DNA from: Akkermansia muciniphila
GTDB lineage: Bacteria; Verrucomicrobiota; Verrucomicrobiia; Verrucomicrobiales; V1-33
NCBI GenBank assembly: GCA_943333275.1
Contig: CALQSQ010000037.1
Span: 1 to 47,792 of the forward strand
DNA length: 47,792 nucleotides
Direction of reading: 5' to 3'
The translations under genes were made by a program, and so were the position numbers. This document shows positions 1 to 8,609 of this stretch, one piece after another (position 1 is the first letter of the stretch; each line of letters opens with the position of its first letter). The notes beneath the pieces are model-generated. The model made no database searches and was not told where the DNA came from. It saw only the letters and a program-made list of their open reading frames with translations.

Positions 1-121
1 CAGCGGATTTGAGGGGTGCCAAAACACAGTGTTGGCTTTGTCGAAAATTATAGTTGGCAAAAGCTGCATCCTAACTTATTTCCCGGCAGTTCTCCCCCAA
101 ACCAACATTCTCCGACATACC

Positions 122-430
122 ATGGCAACTATCACCAAGCGGGACTTGATTGTCCAAGTCACCAATTCCACAGGTCTTACCCAGCAGCAGGTCTCTGAGG
201 TGGTGCAACATTTTGTCGATGAGGTTTCCAGGCACCTGGCCAATAACGACGAGGTGGTGCTCCGCAACTTTGGCTCGTTTGAGACCCGGGTGGCCAAGGC
301 CAAGGTGGGACGCAATCCCAATGCCCCGGAGAAGGCGGTGCCAATTCCGGCGAGGGTCGTGGTCAAGTTCAAGCCCGGCAAGGAACTGAAGGAGCGGGTG
401 GCGCAATTGCTGCCCCAGTTGTCCAAGTAA
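122..430 (+). CDS. HU/IHF-family DNA-binding protein
   Basis: A 102-residue protein of the bacterial histone-like HU/IHF family, which binds and bends DNA as a dimer in the nucleoid. The N-terminal helices (TKRDLIVQVTNSTGLTQQQV), the FGSF turn and the GRNP arm motif followed by VVKFKPGKELKERV all match the family and its usual length of 90-105 residues. The ATG at 122 is chosen because it gives the canonical MATITKRDL start; an upstream ATG at 29 in the same frame would add residues unlike the family. The leader is C/T-rich with no Shine-Dalgarno sequence. It converges on recG with a 34-nt gap. HU cannot be told from an IHF subunit by eye. Confidence 0.93.
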   Translation: MATITKRDLIVQVTNSTGLTQQQVSEVVQHFVDEVSRHLANNDEVVLRNFGSFETRVAKAKVGRNPNAPEKAVPIPARVVVKFKPGKELKERVAQLLPQLSK

Positions 431-464
431 TCTGGCCGCGGACGGTGGTTCCTGAGTGGGCGGC

Positions 465-2522
465 CTAGCTGAGGGTCGCATTTTCCGCATCCGTGAAAAG
501 CAGATGGGCATGACGCCGGAGGGAGGGGTCCTGGCTCAGGGCTTCCGTGGCGAGCTGACGCGCGACATTGACGAGGGCCTGATCGCGCACGAGGTCGCCG
601 AGTTGCAATCCGGGCAGTCCGCTCTGGGCGGTGCCGAGGAGTTCGCCGGGGCCGCGCAGTTTCAAATCCTCCTCGGCGACGGCGAAACCATCGGTGGTTT
701 TTTCGAGGACTTTCAATCGTTCCGTGCCCTCGGGATTCTGCCCGCTGGCGACGAGAATGCACCAGCTGCGGTGCTGGCCACGGCCGATGCGGCCACGCAG
801 CTGGTGGAGCTGAGCGAGGCCAAAGCGTTCCGCTTCGAAGACCATCATGACAGTCGCATTGGGAACGTCGACGCCGACTTCAATGACGCTGGTGGCGATG
901 AGGACTTTGATTTCCATGGAGCGGAAGGCCTGCATGGTGGCGGCTTTCTCCTCGGCGCTCATCCGTCCATGGACGAGACCGATGGGGATGGGGGAGAGGC
1001 GCTGCTGCCAGGCGGTGAATTCATCCGTGGCGGCCTTGAGCTTGAGTTTCTCGCTGGCTTCCACGAGGGGATAAACGAGATAGGCCTGACGCCCGGCTTC
1101 GACCTGCTGGCGCAGGAAGGCGGCGACTTGTTTCATGTCGGGCTTCTCGCGGACGGTCGTTTGGATGATGCCGCGACCGGCTGGCATTTCATCGAGCAGG
1201 GAGACATCCAGATCGCCATAGACCGTCATGGTCAGGGTGCGCGGGATGGGGGTGGCAGTCATGACGAGCACATGCGGGGCAGTGCCCGAGCGGATGAGTT
1301 TTGCGCGCTGGGAGACGCCGAATTTATGCTGCTCATCGATGACCACGAGGCCCAGGTTGTCGAAGAACGCCTTTTCTGAGAGTAGGGCGTGGGTGCCGAT
1401 GATGATTTGGGGCGGGCCGTCCGACCAGAGGTCCGCTTCGAGGCCTTCCTTGCGGGTGCCGGTGCGCATGCCGATGCGCAGGCCCAGGGGGGCGAGCCAT
1501 TTCGTGAAATTGGCGAAATGCTGTTCGGCGAGGATGACTGTGGGGGCCATGAGGACCGCCTGTGTGCCCGATTCCACCGCCCGAATCATTGCGGCCATGG
1601 CGACGAAGGTTTTCCCGGATCCGACATCACCCTGGAGCAACCGATGCATCGGTCGCACGCCTGCGAGATCGGCATTGATCTCCGCGATGCAGCGCTGTTG
1701 AGCGTTGGTCAGTGCAAAGGGCATGCTCTCCAGCCATTGGGGAATGAGGCTGCCTGTGCCGGAGGATTTGGGCGGGGTGAGTTGATCCCACTGCTGCCGG
1801 CGGTGGAGGACGTTGAGTTGGAGGGTGAAAAATTCCTCCAGGGCCAGGTAGCGTCGGGCCTGGGTCAATGATTCCTGGGAGGTTGGAAAATGAATTTCCT
1901 GTAGGGCGAGAAATCGGGAAAGTCCGGCGAAGCCCCCCTTGGCCGACGGGGTGCGCAGGACATCATTCACCGCCGTGGCAGGCAGGTCGGCGAGCACTTC
2001 ATAAAGGACGCGCCGCAGGGTTCGCTGCGGCACGCCGCCGCGTTTACCGTAGATGGGGGTGATGCGGTTGAGGTGGATGGGCTGTTCCTCGGAATCCTCA
2101 GGAATGGGTTCGAACTCCGGATGATCCATGATCAGGCGGGCGCCGCTGCTCTTGACTTTTCCGTAGAGGATGACTTTCTCATCCACAGGGAAGGCCTTGG
2201 CGATGAAGGGCATGGAGAAGAATCTTACAGTCAGGGATCGCCCCCATGCGTTCTCCGTGAGTTCCGCTAATTGAACTTCGGTGTAGCGCTGCTTGGGACC
2301 GGCAAAGCGCACCTTCACATCCGTGACGCGCGCCTGCAGGCAAAGGGCCTTTTCCGAGGCCTCCTGCGGGAAGGCGTCATAGCTCCGCCGGTCCTCGTAG
2401 CGCATGGGAAAATGGGTGAGCAGGTCGCCAACGGTGGCGAATCCCGCTTCCTTCAGCTGGTTCCGCTCGCGGGTTCCGAGCGAAGGAAGTTCAGCAACGG
2501 GCGTCTGGAAAGTGAGGGGCAT
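465..2522 (-). CDS. recG: ATP-dependent DNA helicase RecG
   Basis: About 685 residues, the normal length for RecG, the branch-migrating helicase that remodels stalled forks and Holliday junctions. Visible are the N-terminal wedge/OB region (PSLGTRERNQLKEAGFATVGDLLTHFPMRYEDR is the usual opening), Walker A GDVGSGKT, the DEAH-like box IDEQH, MTATPIPRT (motif III), and the C-terminal helicase motifs VHGRM, TSVIEVGVDVP and QLRGRIGRG. The start at 2522 (MPLTFQ) is preferred over an in-frame ATG at 2549. It is the last gene of a minus-strand run after nuoG and a small membrane protein, with a 53-nt gap to the latter, so co-transcription is possible. Confidence 0.97.
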   Translation of the reverse strand: MPLTFQTPVAELPSLGTRERNQLKEAGFATVGDLLTHFPMRYEDRRSYDAFPQEASEKALCLQARVTDVKVRFAGPKQRYTEVQLAELTENAWGRSLTVRFFSMPFIAKAFPVDEKVILYGKVKSSGARLIMDHPEFEPIPEDSEEQPIHLNRITPIYGKRGGVPQRTLRRVLYEVLADLPATAVNDVLRTPSAKGGFAGLSRFLALQEIHFPTSQESLTQARRYLALEEFFTLQLNVLHRRQQWDQLTPPKSSGTGSLIPQWLESMPFALTNAQQRCIAEINADLAGVRPMHRLLQGDVGSGKTFVAMAAMIRAVESGTQAVLMAPTVILAEQHFANFTKWLAPLGLRIGMRTGTRKEGLEADLWSDGPPQIIIGTHALLSEKAFFDNLGLVVIDEQHKFGVSQRAKLIRSGTAPHVLVMTATPIPRTLTMTVYGDLDVSLLDEMPAGRGIIQTTVREKPDMKQVAAFLRQQVEAGRQAYLVYPLVEASEKLKLKAATDEFTAWQQRLSPIPIGLVHGRMSAEEKAATMQAFRSMEIKVLIATSVIEVGVDVPNATVMMVFEAERFGLAQLHQLRGRIGRGQHRSWCILVASGQNPEGTERLKVLEKTTDGFAVAEEDLKLRGPGELLGTAQSGLPGLQLGDLVRDQALVNVARQLATEALSQDPSLRRHAHLLFTDAENATLS

Positions 2523-2575
2523 GGATGATGGCGCTGATGTTCCATGCAAAGGCTGCCGGCCTCACGCCGCCGCCA

Positions 2576-2770
2576 TCACTTGGTTTCGTCCGAACTCCGG
2601 CTAAGTGCGAAATAGATAACGTAAATCCACGAGAAAAAAGCCGCGAGAATCGCCCAGAGAATCGAGCGATTCCGTTGCCAGGAACACACTACGGCAAGCA
2701 CGGAACCGAGTTCGATGCCCGACTGGACCACGACGTTGCTGTTTTGCAGGGCGATGGCGGAAAGGTGCAT
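2576..2770 (-). CDS. small membrane protein (64 aa), unknown function
   Basis: A short open frame starting MHLSAIALQNSNVVV, 19 nt after the nuoG stop and 53 nt before recG. It has two hydrophobic stretches: about residues 15-30 (GIELGSVLAVVCS) and 38-56 (SILWAILAAFFSWIYVIYFAL). The tail is short and polar (SRSSDETK). The architecture suggests a two-helix inner-membrane protein. Its place in the nuoG-recG run hints at an accessory membrane role, but nothing identifies it as a known Nuo subunit. A longer in-frame start at 2896 would overlap nuoG by over 100 nt and adds a basic, non-hydrophobic leader, so it is not preferred. Confidence 0.6.
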   Translation of the reverse strand: MHLSAIALQNSNVVVQSGIELGSVLAVVCSWQRNRSILWAILAAFFSWIYVIYFALSRSSDETK

Positions 2771-2789
2771 GGGCGGGAGGAGGTTTGGC

Positions 2790-4526
2790 TTAACCGACGA
2801 TAATGCCCTGCTGTTTGCGCTGGGCTTCGCGTTCCAGCAGGGGAATGCGTTCCTTCGTTTCAATGACGGCGACGCCCTGCGGGCCGATTTTGCCAAGATT
2901 CAATCCGTTGAATGCGGGCACGGAGGCCGCCATTTGCTTGAAAACATCCTCAATCGAATAGAGGCCGTTCTGACCACTGATCGCCAGGATCAGATCACGG
3001 AGAACTTCCCAGTCATCCCTGGCCTGGACGGGAGGAGTGACGGCGGCATTGAGGCGCTGGAGCCGGCCGGTGGCATTGATCATACTGCCGCGTTTCTCGG
3101 CGGTGGCGGCGAGCGGGAGGACGACGTGCGAAGCCTCCGCAGTGGGATTGGCGAGGATGTGGCCGGAGAGGAGGAAATCCAACCGCTGCAAATCTTCGGC
3201 GGCAAATCCGGCTTCCTTGAGGAGATTTTCCTTCCAAACGATGAGGGTCTTGATGTCGCCGGACTGCACTGCGGCGCGGATGGAGGCGAGACCGGAGGCA
3301 TCGGCTCCGAGAATGAGTTTGGCGCCGTTGGTGTTGGGGTTCTTGTCGGCGGCGACCAGGTAGTTGTCGGCTTCGCCAACGCGATCCACGATGGTGATGA
3401 GGTCGGTCTTCAGGGAGGCGGCGAGACGTTTCATGAGAAACAGTTCCTCGTTCGTCATGCGTCCGCTGGCGATGATGGCGATCTGGGATGGCGAGAAATC
3501 ACGGAGTCGGGTGGCGGCCGTTTCCAGCGCCTCGCGCCAGGCGGCGATGCGGTGTCGGCCCTTTTCCTTGAGCATCGGTTCGGTGAGACGCGACTCACTG
3601 CCGATGTAATGGAAATCGAGGCGTCCCTGATCGCACATCCAGGAGCTGTTGACCTGCTCGTTGTCGCGCGGGGTCTGGCGGTAAATGACATTCTCCCGGG
3701 TGCCGATCGTGACATTGCATCCGCGCGCGCACTTGGTGCAGAACGATTCTGTTTCCTTGAGGAACCAGACCCGCATTTGAAAACGAAAGTCATTGCTGGT
3801 CAGCGCGCCCACCGGGCAGATGTCCACGGTGTTTAAAGAATAGTTGTTGGCCAGTTGCTTGCCCGGATGCACCGCCAGTGTAGTGTAGCTGCCGCGCTCG
3901 GTGAAGCCCAGGACATCGTCATCGGCAATCTCGCTGCTGAAGCGGATGCACCGACTGCACATGATGCAGCGCTCGTCATCCAGCGTGATACGCGGGCCGA
4001 TGTTCTGGCGCTTGGGCTTTTTGACCTTGTCCTCGATGAATCGGGATATGCCCCGGCCATGCTCGACGCTGAATTCCTGGAGTCGGCATTCCCCGGCCTG
4101 ATCGCAGATGGGGCAGTCCAGCGGGTGATTGATGAGGAGAAATTCCATCACTCCCCGGCGGCATTCCTGCGTCAGCTTGGAATCGGTGCGGATCCCCATG
4201 CCCTCGGCCACGGTGTTGGCGCAGGCGATGGCGGCGCGGGGCATCCAGCCAATTTTGGCGAAGCCGTGTTCGTCCTTTTCCACTTCCTGTCCAGGGGCGG
4301 GACGCGCCGGCATCCCCATTTCCACCAGACACATCCGGCAGTTTCCGGGACTGGAGAGCTTGGGGTGGTAGCAGTAGTGCGGGACCTCCTTCTTCGCCTG
4401 TTTGCAGGCCTCGATCATCCGCGTTCCCTTGGGAAATTTCATCCAGACACCATCGATCTGCACATTGACGAGATCAACGGTGGCGGTGGCGGCGGTTGGG
4501 GAGGCGGCGGGAGCGGGAGTGGACAT
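2790..4526 (-). CDS. nuoG: NADH-quinone oxidoreductase subunit G (complex I, molybdopterin-type)
   Basis: 578 residues. NuoG is the largest peripheral-arm subunit of complex I and carries several Fe-S clusters. Visible ligands: a [2Fe-2S] ferredoxin domain (C52, C63, C66, C102), the His-Cys3 N5 motif HPLDCPICDQAGEC (H134, C138, C141, C147), a [4Fe-4S] set (C187, C190, C193, C237) and an extra CTKCARGC...C set (C263, C266, C270, C298) matching the accessory N7 cluster of some species. The molybdopterin-like C-terminal domain is shortened compared with the roughly 780-900 residues of Thermus and E. coli. An Ala/Thr/Pro-rich 18-residue N-terminal extension precedes the ferredoxin fold. No other nuo gene lies in the window. 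The leader is C/T-rich and an 18-bp palindrome lies 77-94 nt upstream. Confidence 0.95.
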   Translation of the reverse strand: MSTPAPAASPTAATATVDLVNVQIDGVWMKFPKGTRMIEACKQAKKEVPHYCYHPKLSSPGNCRMCLVEMGMPARPAPGQEVEKDEHGFAKIGWMPRAAIACANTVAEGMGIRTDSKLTQECRRGVMEFLLINHPLDCPICDQAGECRLQEFSVEHGRGISRFIEDKVKKPKRQNIGPRITLDDERCIMCSRCIRFSSEIADDDVLGFTERGSYTTLAVHPGKQLANNYSLNTVDICPVGALTSNDFRFQMRVWFLKETESFCTKCARGCNVTIGTRENVIYRQTPRDNEQVNSSWMCDQGRLDFHYIGSESRLTEPMLKEKGRHRIAAWREALETAATRLRDFSPSQIAIIASGRMTNEELFLMKRLAASLKTDLITIVDRVGEADNYLVAADKNPNTNGAKLILGADASGLASIRAAVQSGDIKTLIVWKENLLKEAGFAAEDLQRLDFLLSGHILANPTAEASHVVLPLAATAEKRGSMINATGRLQRLNAAVTPPVQARDDWEVLRDLILAISGQNGLYSIEDVFKQMAASVPAFNGLNLGKIGPQGVAVIETKERIPLLEREAQRKQQGIIVG

Positions 4527-4602
4527 GGGAAAAGGAAGGGGGAGGCAGCCGGGAAAGAGGCCGCTGGAATATCCTCGCGGCTAAATCGCCAGCAAGAGGG
4601 AT

Positions 4603-4620
4603 TTGTGAAAAATTTCACAA
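4603..4620. promoter_or_regulatory. perfect palindrome matching the CRP/FNR-type consensus
   Basis: TTGTGAAAAATTTCACAA is an 18-bp palindrome with a 2-nt centre. It contains TGTGA-N6-TCACA, the half-site arrangement recognised by CRP-type regulators in other bacteria. It lies between the divergent nuoG (start 4526) and DUF1549/DUF1553 gene (start 4740), so it could serve either promoter. No regulator gene is in the window; binding by a CRP/FNR-family protein is inferred. Confidence 0.42.
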
Positions 4621-4739
4621 GCTCCCACAGTAACGACTTTCCCGATTCCCCGCACTGCCCTTGAAAGCGGGGGAAGTTTGGGTTGTCTCGGTGCCGGGGC
4701 ATGGTCGATGGTGACCATTGCACTCCGCAATTTCCCCTT

Positions 4740-7700
4740 ATGAGAATCCTCCTCTGCCTCCTGCTCTCTTTTCAACTGCTGCCCGCCGCAGAAACGCTGC
4801 CCGCCGGAGTCTCCGTGGCGGAACTTCAGGTGATGCCCAGGGAGATCGCCTTGAAGCGACCCACGGAATATGCCCAGCTGGTGGTGACGGCGAAATTGTC
4901 CACCGGGGTCACGGCGGATGTCACACGGATGGTGGTGCCCTCGGGCGTTGAGGCATTTTTGAATGTATCGCCCACGGGCATGGTGAGGGCCAAGGCGGAC
5001 GGGGCGGGGGAATTGCTGCTGACGCTGGGGGACAAGTCGGTGAAGGTGCCCGCGACGGTGGCTGGGTTCAGCGCTCCGTTCACGGTTGATTACGTTCGCG
5101 ATTGCATGCCCGTCCTTTCCAAGGCCGGTTGCAATGCCGGAACGTGCCATGGCTCCAAGGAGGGCAAGGCGGGATTCAAGCTTTCCCTGCGAGGGTATGA
5201 TCCCATTTATGACGTGCGGGCGTTTACCGATGACGCCAAGGGCCGCCGGACCAATGTGGCCTCGCCGGACGACAGCCTGATGCTTTTAAAAGCCACGGGC
5301 GCCGTGCCGCATGAGGGCAACCAGGTCATGACGCCGGACAGCGATTACTACAAGATCATCCGTGCGTGGATTGCCAATGGAGCGAAATTGAACATCGACA
5401 CACCGCGCGTCACCAAGATCGAATTGAGCCCGACCATGCCCGTCGTGCAACTCATCGGCGACAAGCAGCAAATGCGCGTCGTGGCAACCTATGCCGATGG
5501 TCTCGTCAAGGATGTGACGGCGGAGGCCTACATCGACAGCGGCAATGCGGAGGTTCTGACCGCCGATAAAGCCGGGCTTGCGACGGCTGTGCGCCGGGGT
5601 GAAGCCGCGTTGCTGGCGCGCTTTGAAGGAAACTATGCCTCCACGGTGGTCACGGTCATGGGGGATCGGGAGGGGTTCGTTTGGGAAGCACCACCGGTGA
5701 ACAATGAGATTGATCGCTTCGTAAATACCAAACTCGAGCGCATGAAGACCTCGCAGAGCGGCTTGTGCACGGACGAGGAATTCATCCGCCGCCTCTATCT
5801 TGATCTGACGGGACTGCCTCCGATGCCGGATGAGATCCGGGCCTTTCTTGCGGACACGCACGACTCACGCTGGAAGCGCGATGCGCTGATCGACAAATTG
5901 ATTGGTTCCGAGGATTGGATCGAACAGTGGTCGAACAAATGGGCGGATCTCCTGCAGGTGAACAGTAAATTTCTCGGTGGAGAAGGTGCGTCCCTCTTCC
6001 GCGCCTGGATTCGCGAGCAGGTGAAGTCCAATGTGCCGTATGACCAGTTCGTGCGCAAAATCATCACTGCCACGGGATCGAACAAGGCGAACCCGCCTGC
6101 TTCGTATTTCAAAATTCTCCGCGAACCCGCCGAACTCATGGAGAATACCACCCACCTGTTTCTTGCCACCCGATTCAACTGTAACAAGTGCCACGACCAT
6201 CCGTTCGAGCGCTGGACGCAGGATCAGTATTACCAGATGACAGCGTATTTCTCGAGGGTGGGCCTGACTCGCGACCCCGATAGTGGCAATGCGAACATTG
6301 GTGGCACTGCGGTGGAAGGTGCCAAGCCGCTCTATGAATTAGTGGTGGATAAAAATGAAGGCGAGTCCAAGCACGAACGCACCGGAGCCATCACCCCGCC
6401 GAAATTTCCCTATCCCGCAACCCCGGTCACGATGCCGGCCCCGGAAGGTCGTGAACCCTCGCGCCGCGACGAACTGGCCAAGTGGATCACCAGCCCGGAC
6501 AATCAATATTTCGCCAAGAGCTTCACCAACCGCATCTTCGGCTACCTGACCGGCACCGGGCTTATAGAACCTCTGGACGACATCCGCGCCGGCAATCCTC
6601 CGTCCAATCCGGAACTGCTCGACTGGCTGACGAAGCAGTTTATCGACGGAGGCTTTGATGTCCGCAAACTCATGCGACTGATCTGCCAGAGCCGCGTTTA
6701 CCAGTTGTCGATCGTCAGCAACAAATGGAACGAGGACGACCAGATCAACTACAGCCGCGGCAAGGCTCGCCGACTTCCTTCCGAGACGCTTTACGATGCC
6801 ATTTTCCGCGTCACGGGATCGACGAGCAACCTGCCCGGCATTGCTCCCGGCGCCCGCGCCGCCGCCCTGCAGGATAGTCAGGCCAATCCGTCTGACGGAT
6901 TTCTCATCAACCTCGGCCGCCCGGTGCGCGAAAGCGCCTGCGAATGTGAACGAAGCGCCGACCTGCAAATGGGGCCAATCATGGCCCTGATCAGCGGTCC
7001 GACCGTGGGCGAGGCTCTGAGCCAGCCAGGCAATGCCATCGCGAAGCTCGCCGCAGAGGTTACCGATGATACCAAACTCGTTCAGGAAATGTTTCTTCGA
7101 TTCCTGGGACGTCCCGCGAACGAAAACGAAGTCAAATCCGCTCTGGAAACGCTGAATATTCAGGCGCCAGAGCATGAACAATTGGTGATCGCCACCCAGA
7201 CGCACGAAACGGAAATCGCCCCGCAGCGTGTCGCGATGGAGCAGGAACGTTTGACTAAGATCGAGCAGGCGAAGGCTGTGCTGGCGCAGTATGAAGCGGA
7301 GTTGGCACCCAAAATGGCGGTGGCTGAACAACAACGACAGGAACGCATTGCCGCTGCTCAGAAAGCTCTAGCAGAACAGGAAACAGTTGTGCTTGCTAGG
7401 CAACCCGAGTGGGAAAAAGCCCAGGGAATGCAAACTCCCTGGGTTACCATCGATCCCGCCACGATGACCTCCACACAGGCGGGCACGATGTTGAACAAGG
7501 AGCCGGACCTGAGCATTTTTGTGACCGGCGCGGAAGGTAAACAACACTATACCGTCACCGGCTCGGTCGCGGAGGGCCTGCTCACCGGAGTGCGACTCGA
7601 AGCCATGACCGACACCCGGATCCCTGGAAATGGTCCGGGGCGCAGTGGCATGGGAAATTTTGTGCTTACTGAAATGGAAGTTTACCTGACGCCCACGGGT

Positions 7701-8342
7701 GGCACGGAGCAGAAGATCACCTTTAAAGACGCCAAGGCGACATTCAGTCAAGGGGGCTTTGATGTGAAGTCCGCCGTGGATGGCGAAGGCAATGCGGAGG
7801 CCAACGGGTGGGCGATTTTCCCTGATGGCATGGGCAAGCCCTCCACTGCCTACTTTGTTCCCGCCGCCCCCATTGCCGTTCCTGCGGGTGGTGGCACGCT
7901 GCGCTTCCTCATGAAGCAACAATACACCGACGGCAAACACACCCTCGGCAAGTTCCGTCTCAGCACCACGACCGCGCAGGGAGAACTGAATTTTGGTTTG
8001 CCGCAGGATCTCGGTGCCGCCCTCGCGGTGGCTCCGGAGCAGCGGTCGGACGCTCAGAAGGCGGCGCTGGCCACGTATTTCAAAAATCAGGATCCGGAGC
8101 TGGTGAATCGCCAGAAGGCGGTGGCCGCCGCGCAGCAACCGCTGCCGCCCGATGCCCAACTTGGTGAGTTCAAAGCCAGGCTTGCCAAAGCGGAGGCCCC
8201 TCTGGCACCCGATGCCCGCCTGGCGAGATTAAAACAGGACGTGGCCCTCAGCGAGCAGCAGCTGGCAAATCGCCGTCTCACCGGAGCGCAGGATTTGGGC
8301 TGGGCGCTGATCAACAGTGCTTCCTTCCTGTTCAATCGCTAG
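4740..8342 (+). CDS. secreted DUF1549/DUF1553 c-type cytochrome-like protein with inserted coiled coil and beta-rich domain
   Basis: 1200 residues, starting at the ATG that gives a signal peptide (MRILLCLLLSFQLLPAAE). Order: an Ig-like domain (about 25-110), a planctomycete-type cytochrome segment with CNAGTCH (C131, C136, H137; CX4CH), a second Ig-like segment (about 215-320), DUF1549 (about 335-540, containing CNKCHDHP near 480-488, a CXXCH haem motif), then DUF1553 (from about 570). The DUF1553 tail motif (LGWALINSASFLFNR) is separated from the rest by about 365 residues: a coiled coil (about 820-895) and a beta-rich, jelly-roll-like domain (about 900-1090). Such proteins are abundant in Planctomycetes and Verrucomicrobia, exported, and of unproven function, often linked to polysaccharide use. 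The DUF1501 partner gene that usually follows is absent. Confidence 0.93.
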   Translation: MRILLCLLLSFQLLPAAETLPAGVSVAELQVMPREIALKRPTEYAQLVVTAKLSTGVTADVTRMVVPSGVEAFLNVSPTGMVRAKADGAGELLLTLGDKSVKVPATVAGFSAPFTVDYVRDCMPVLSKAGCNAGTCHGSKEGKAGFKLSLRGYDPIYDVRAFTDDAKGRRTNVASPDDSLMLLKATGAVPHEGNQVMTPDSDYYKIIRAWIANGAKLNIDTPRVTKIELSPTMPVVQLIGDKQQMRVVATYADGLVKDVTAEAYIDSGNAEVLTADKAGLATAVRRGEAALLARFEGNYASTVVTVMGDREGFVWEAPPVNNEIDRFVNTKLERMKTSQSGLCTDEEFIRRLYLDLTGLPPMPDEIRAFLADTHDSRWKRDALIDKLIGSEDWIEQWSNKWADLLQVNSKFLGGEGASLFRAWIREQVKSNVPYDQFVRKIITATGSNKANPPASYFKILREPAELMENTTHLFLATRFNCNKCHDHPFERWTQDQYYQMTAYFSRVGLTRDPDSGNANIGGTAVEGAKPLYELVVDKNEGESKHERTGAITPPKFPYPATPVTMPAPEGREPSRRDELAKWITSPDNQYFAKSFTNRIFGYLTGTGLIEPLDDIRAGNPPSNPELLDWLTKQFIDGGFDVRKLMRLICQSRVYQLSIVSNKWNEDDQINYSRGKARRLPSETLYDAIFRVTGSTSNLPGIAPGARAAALQDSQANPSDGFLINLGRPVRESACECERSADLQMGPIMALISGPTVGEALSQPGNAIAKLAAEVTDDTKLVQEMFLRFLGRPANENEVKSALETLNIQAPEHEQLVIATQTHETEIAPQRVAMEQERLTKIEQAKAVLAQYEAELAPKMAVAEQQRQERIAAAQKALAEQETVVLARQPEWEKAQGMQTPWVTIDPATMTSTQAGTMLNKEPDLSIFVTGAEGKQHYTVTGSVAEGLLTGVRLEAMTDTRIPGNGPGRSGMGNFVLTEMEVYLTPTGGTEQKITFKDAKATFSQGGFDVKSAVDGEGNAEANGWAIFPDGMGKPSTAYFVPAAPIAVPAGGGTLRFLMKQQYTDGKHTLGKFRLSTTTAQGELNFGLPQDLGAALAVAPEQRSDAQKAALATYFKNQDPELVNRQKAVAAAQQPLPPDAQLGEFKARLAKAEAPLAPDARLARLKQDVALSEQQLANRRLTGAQDLGWALINSASFLFNR

Positions 8343-8370
8343 GAGGGGTTAGTGCACGAGCCACCCCCAT

Positions 8371-8444
8371 GGAGCGCGAAGTTGCACTTCGCACCACTGC
8401 ACGTGTCCGCCATGCCTGCGATGCGGAGTGCAACTTCGCGCTCC
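8371..8444. repeat. REP-like inverted repeat (18-bp perfect arms)
   Basis: The left arm GGAGCGCGAAGTTGCACT (8371-8388) is exactly complementary to the right arm AGTGCAACTTCGCGCTCC (8427-8444), with a 38-nt spacer. With one mismatch the arms extend inward by about five bases. It sits 28 nt after the stop of the DUF1549/DUF1553 gene in a 267-nt gap. The size, GC-rich palindromic form and intergenic position resemble REP/BIME-type repeats mobilised by RAYT transposases; whether it is multicopy cannot be seen here. Confidence 0.6.
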
Positions 8445-8582
8445 TGGGAGGCATTCCAAATAGCGAGACAGCGCGGCCCCGGGCCGTGAGGTTTTGTTCC
8501 CCTCCTCGGTGCCAAGGCTCGTTGGATTGTCCTGCCCCAAGCGGCGGCAAGCTGCTTCAGAGTGCTTGGCAGAACGGTCCAG

Positions 8583-8596
8583 GCAGTCTAGACTGC
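8583..8596. promoter_or_regulatory. perfect 14-bp palindrome just upstream of the AhpD-like gene
   Basis: GCAGTCTAGACTGC is fully self-complementary and ends 13 nt before the ATG of the AhpD-like gene. It could be an operator or part of a second, degenerate repeat: TGCCAAG near 8510 pairs with CTTGGCA near 8565. The evidence is the symmetry and position only. Confidence 0.25.
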
Positions 8597-8609
8597 GGTT
8601 CCAAACATC

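Noticed and set aside
456..1379. Long open frame on the plus strand opposite recG
   Set aside because: It is antisense to a full-length RecG with all helicase motifs; its Gly/Asp/Glu-rich composition is that of a shadow frame.
2715..3836. 373-codon plus-strand frame opposite nuoG
   Set aside because: Antisense to NuoG Fe-S and molybdopterin regions, with no domain of its own.
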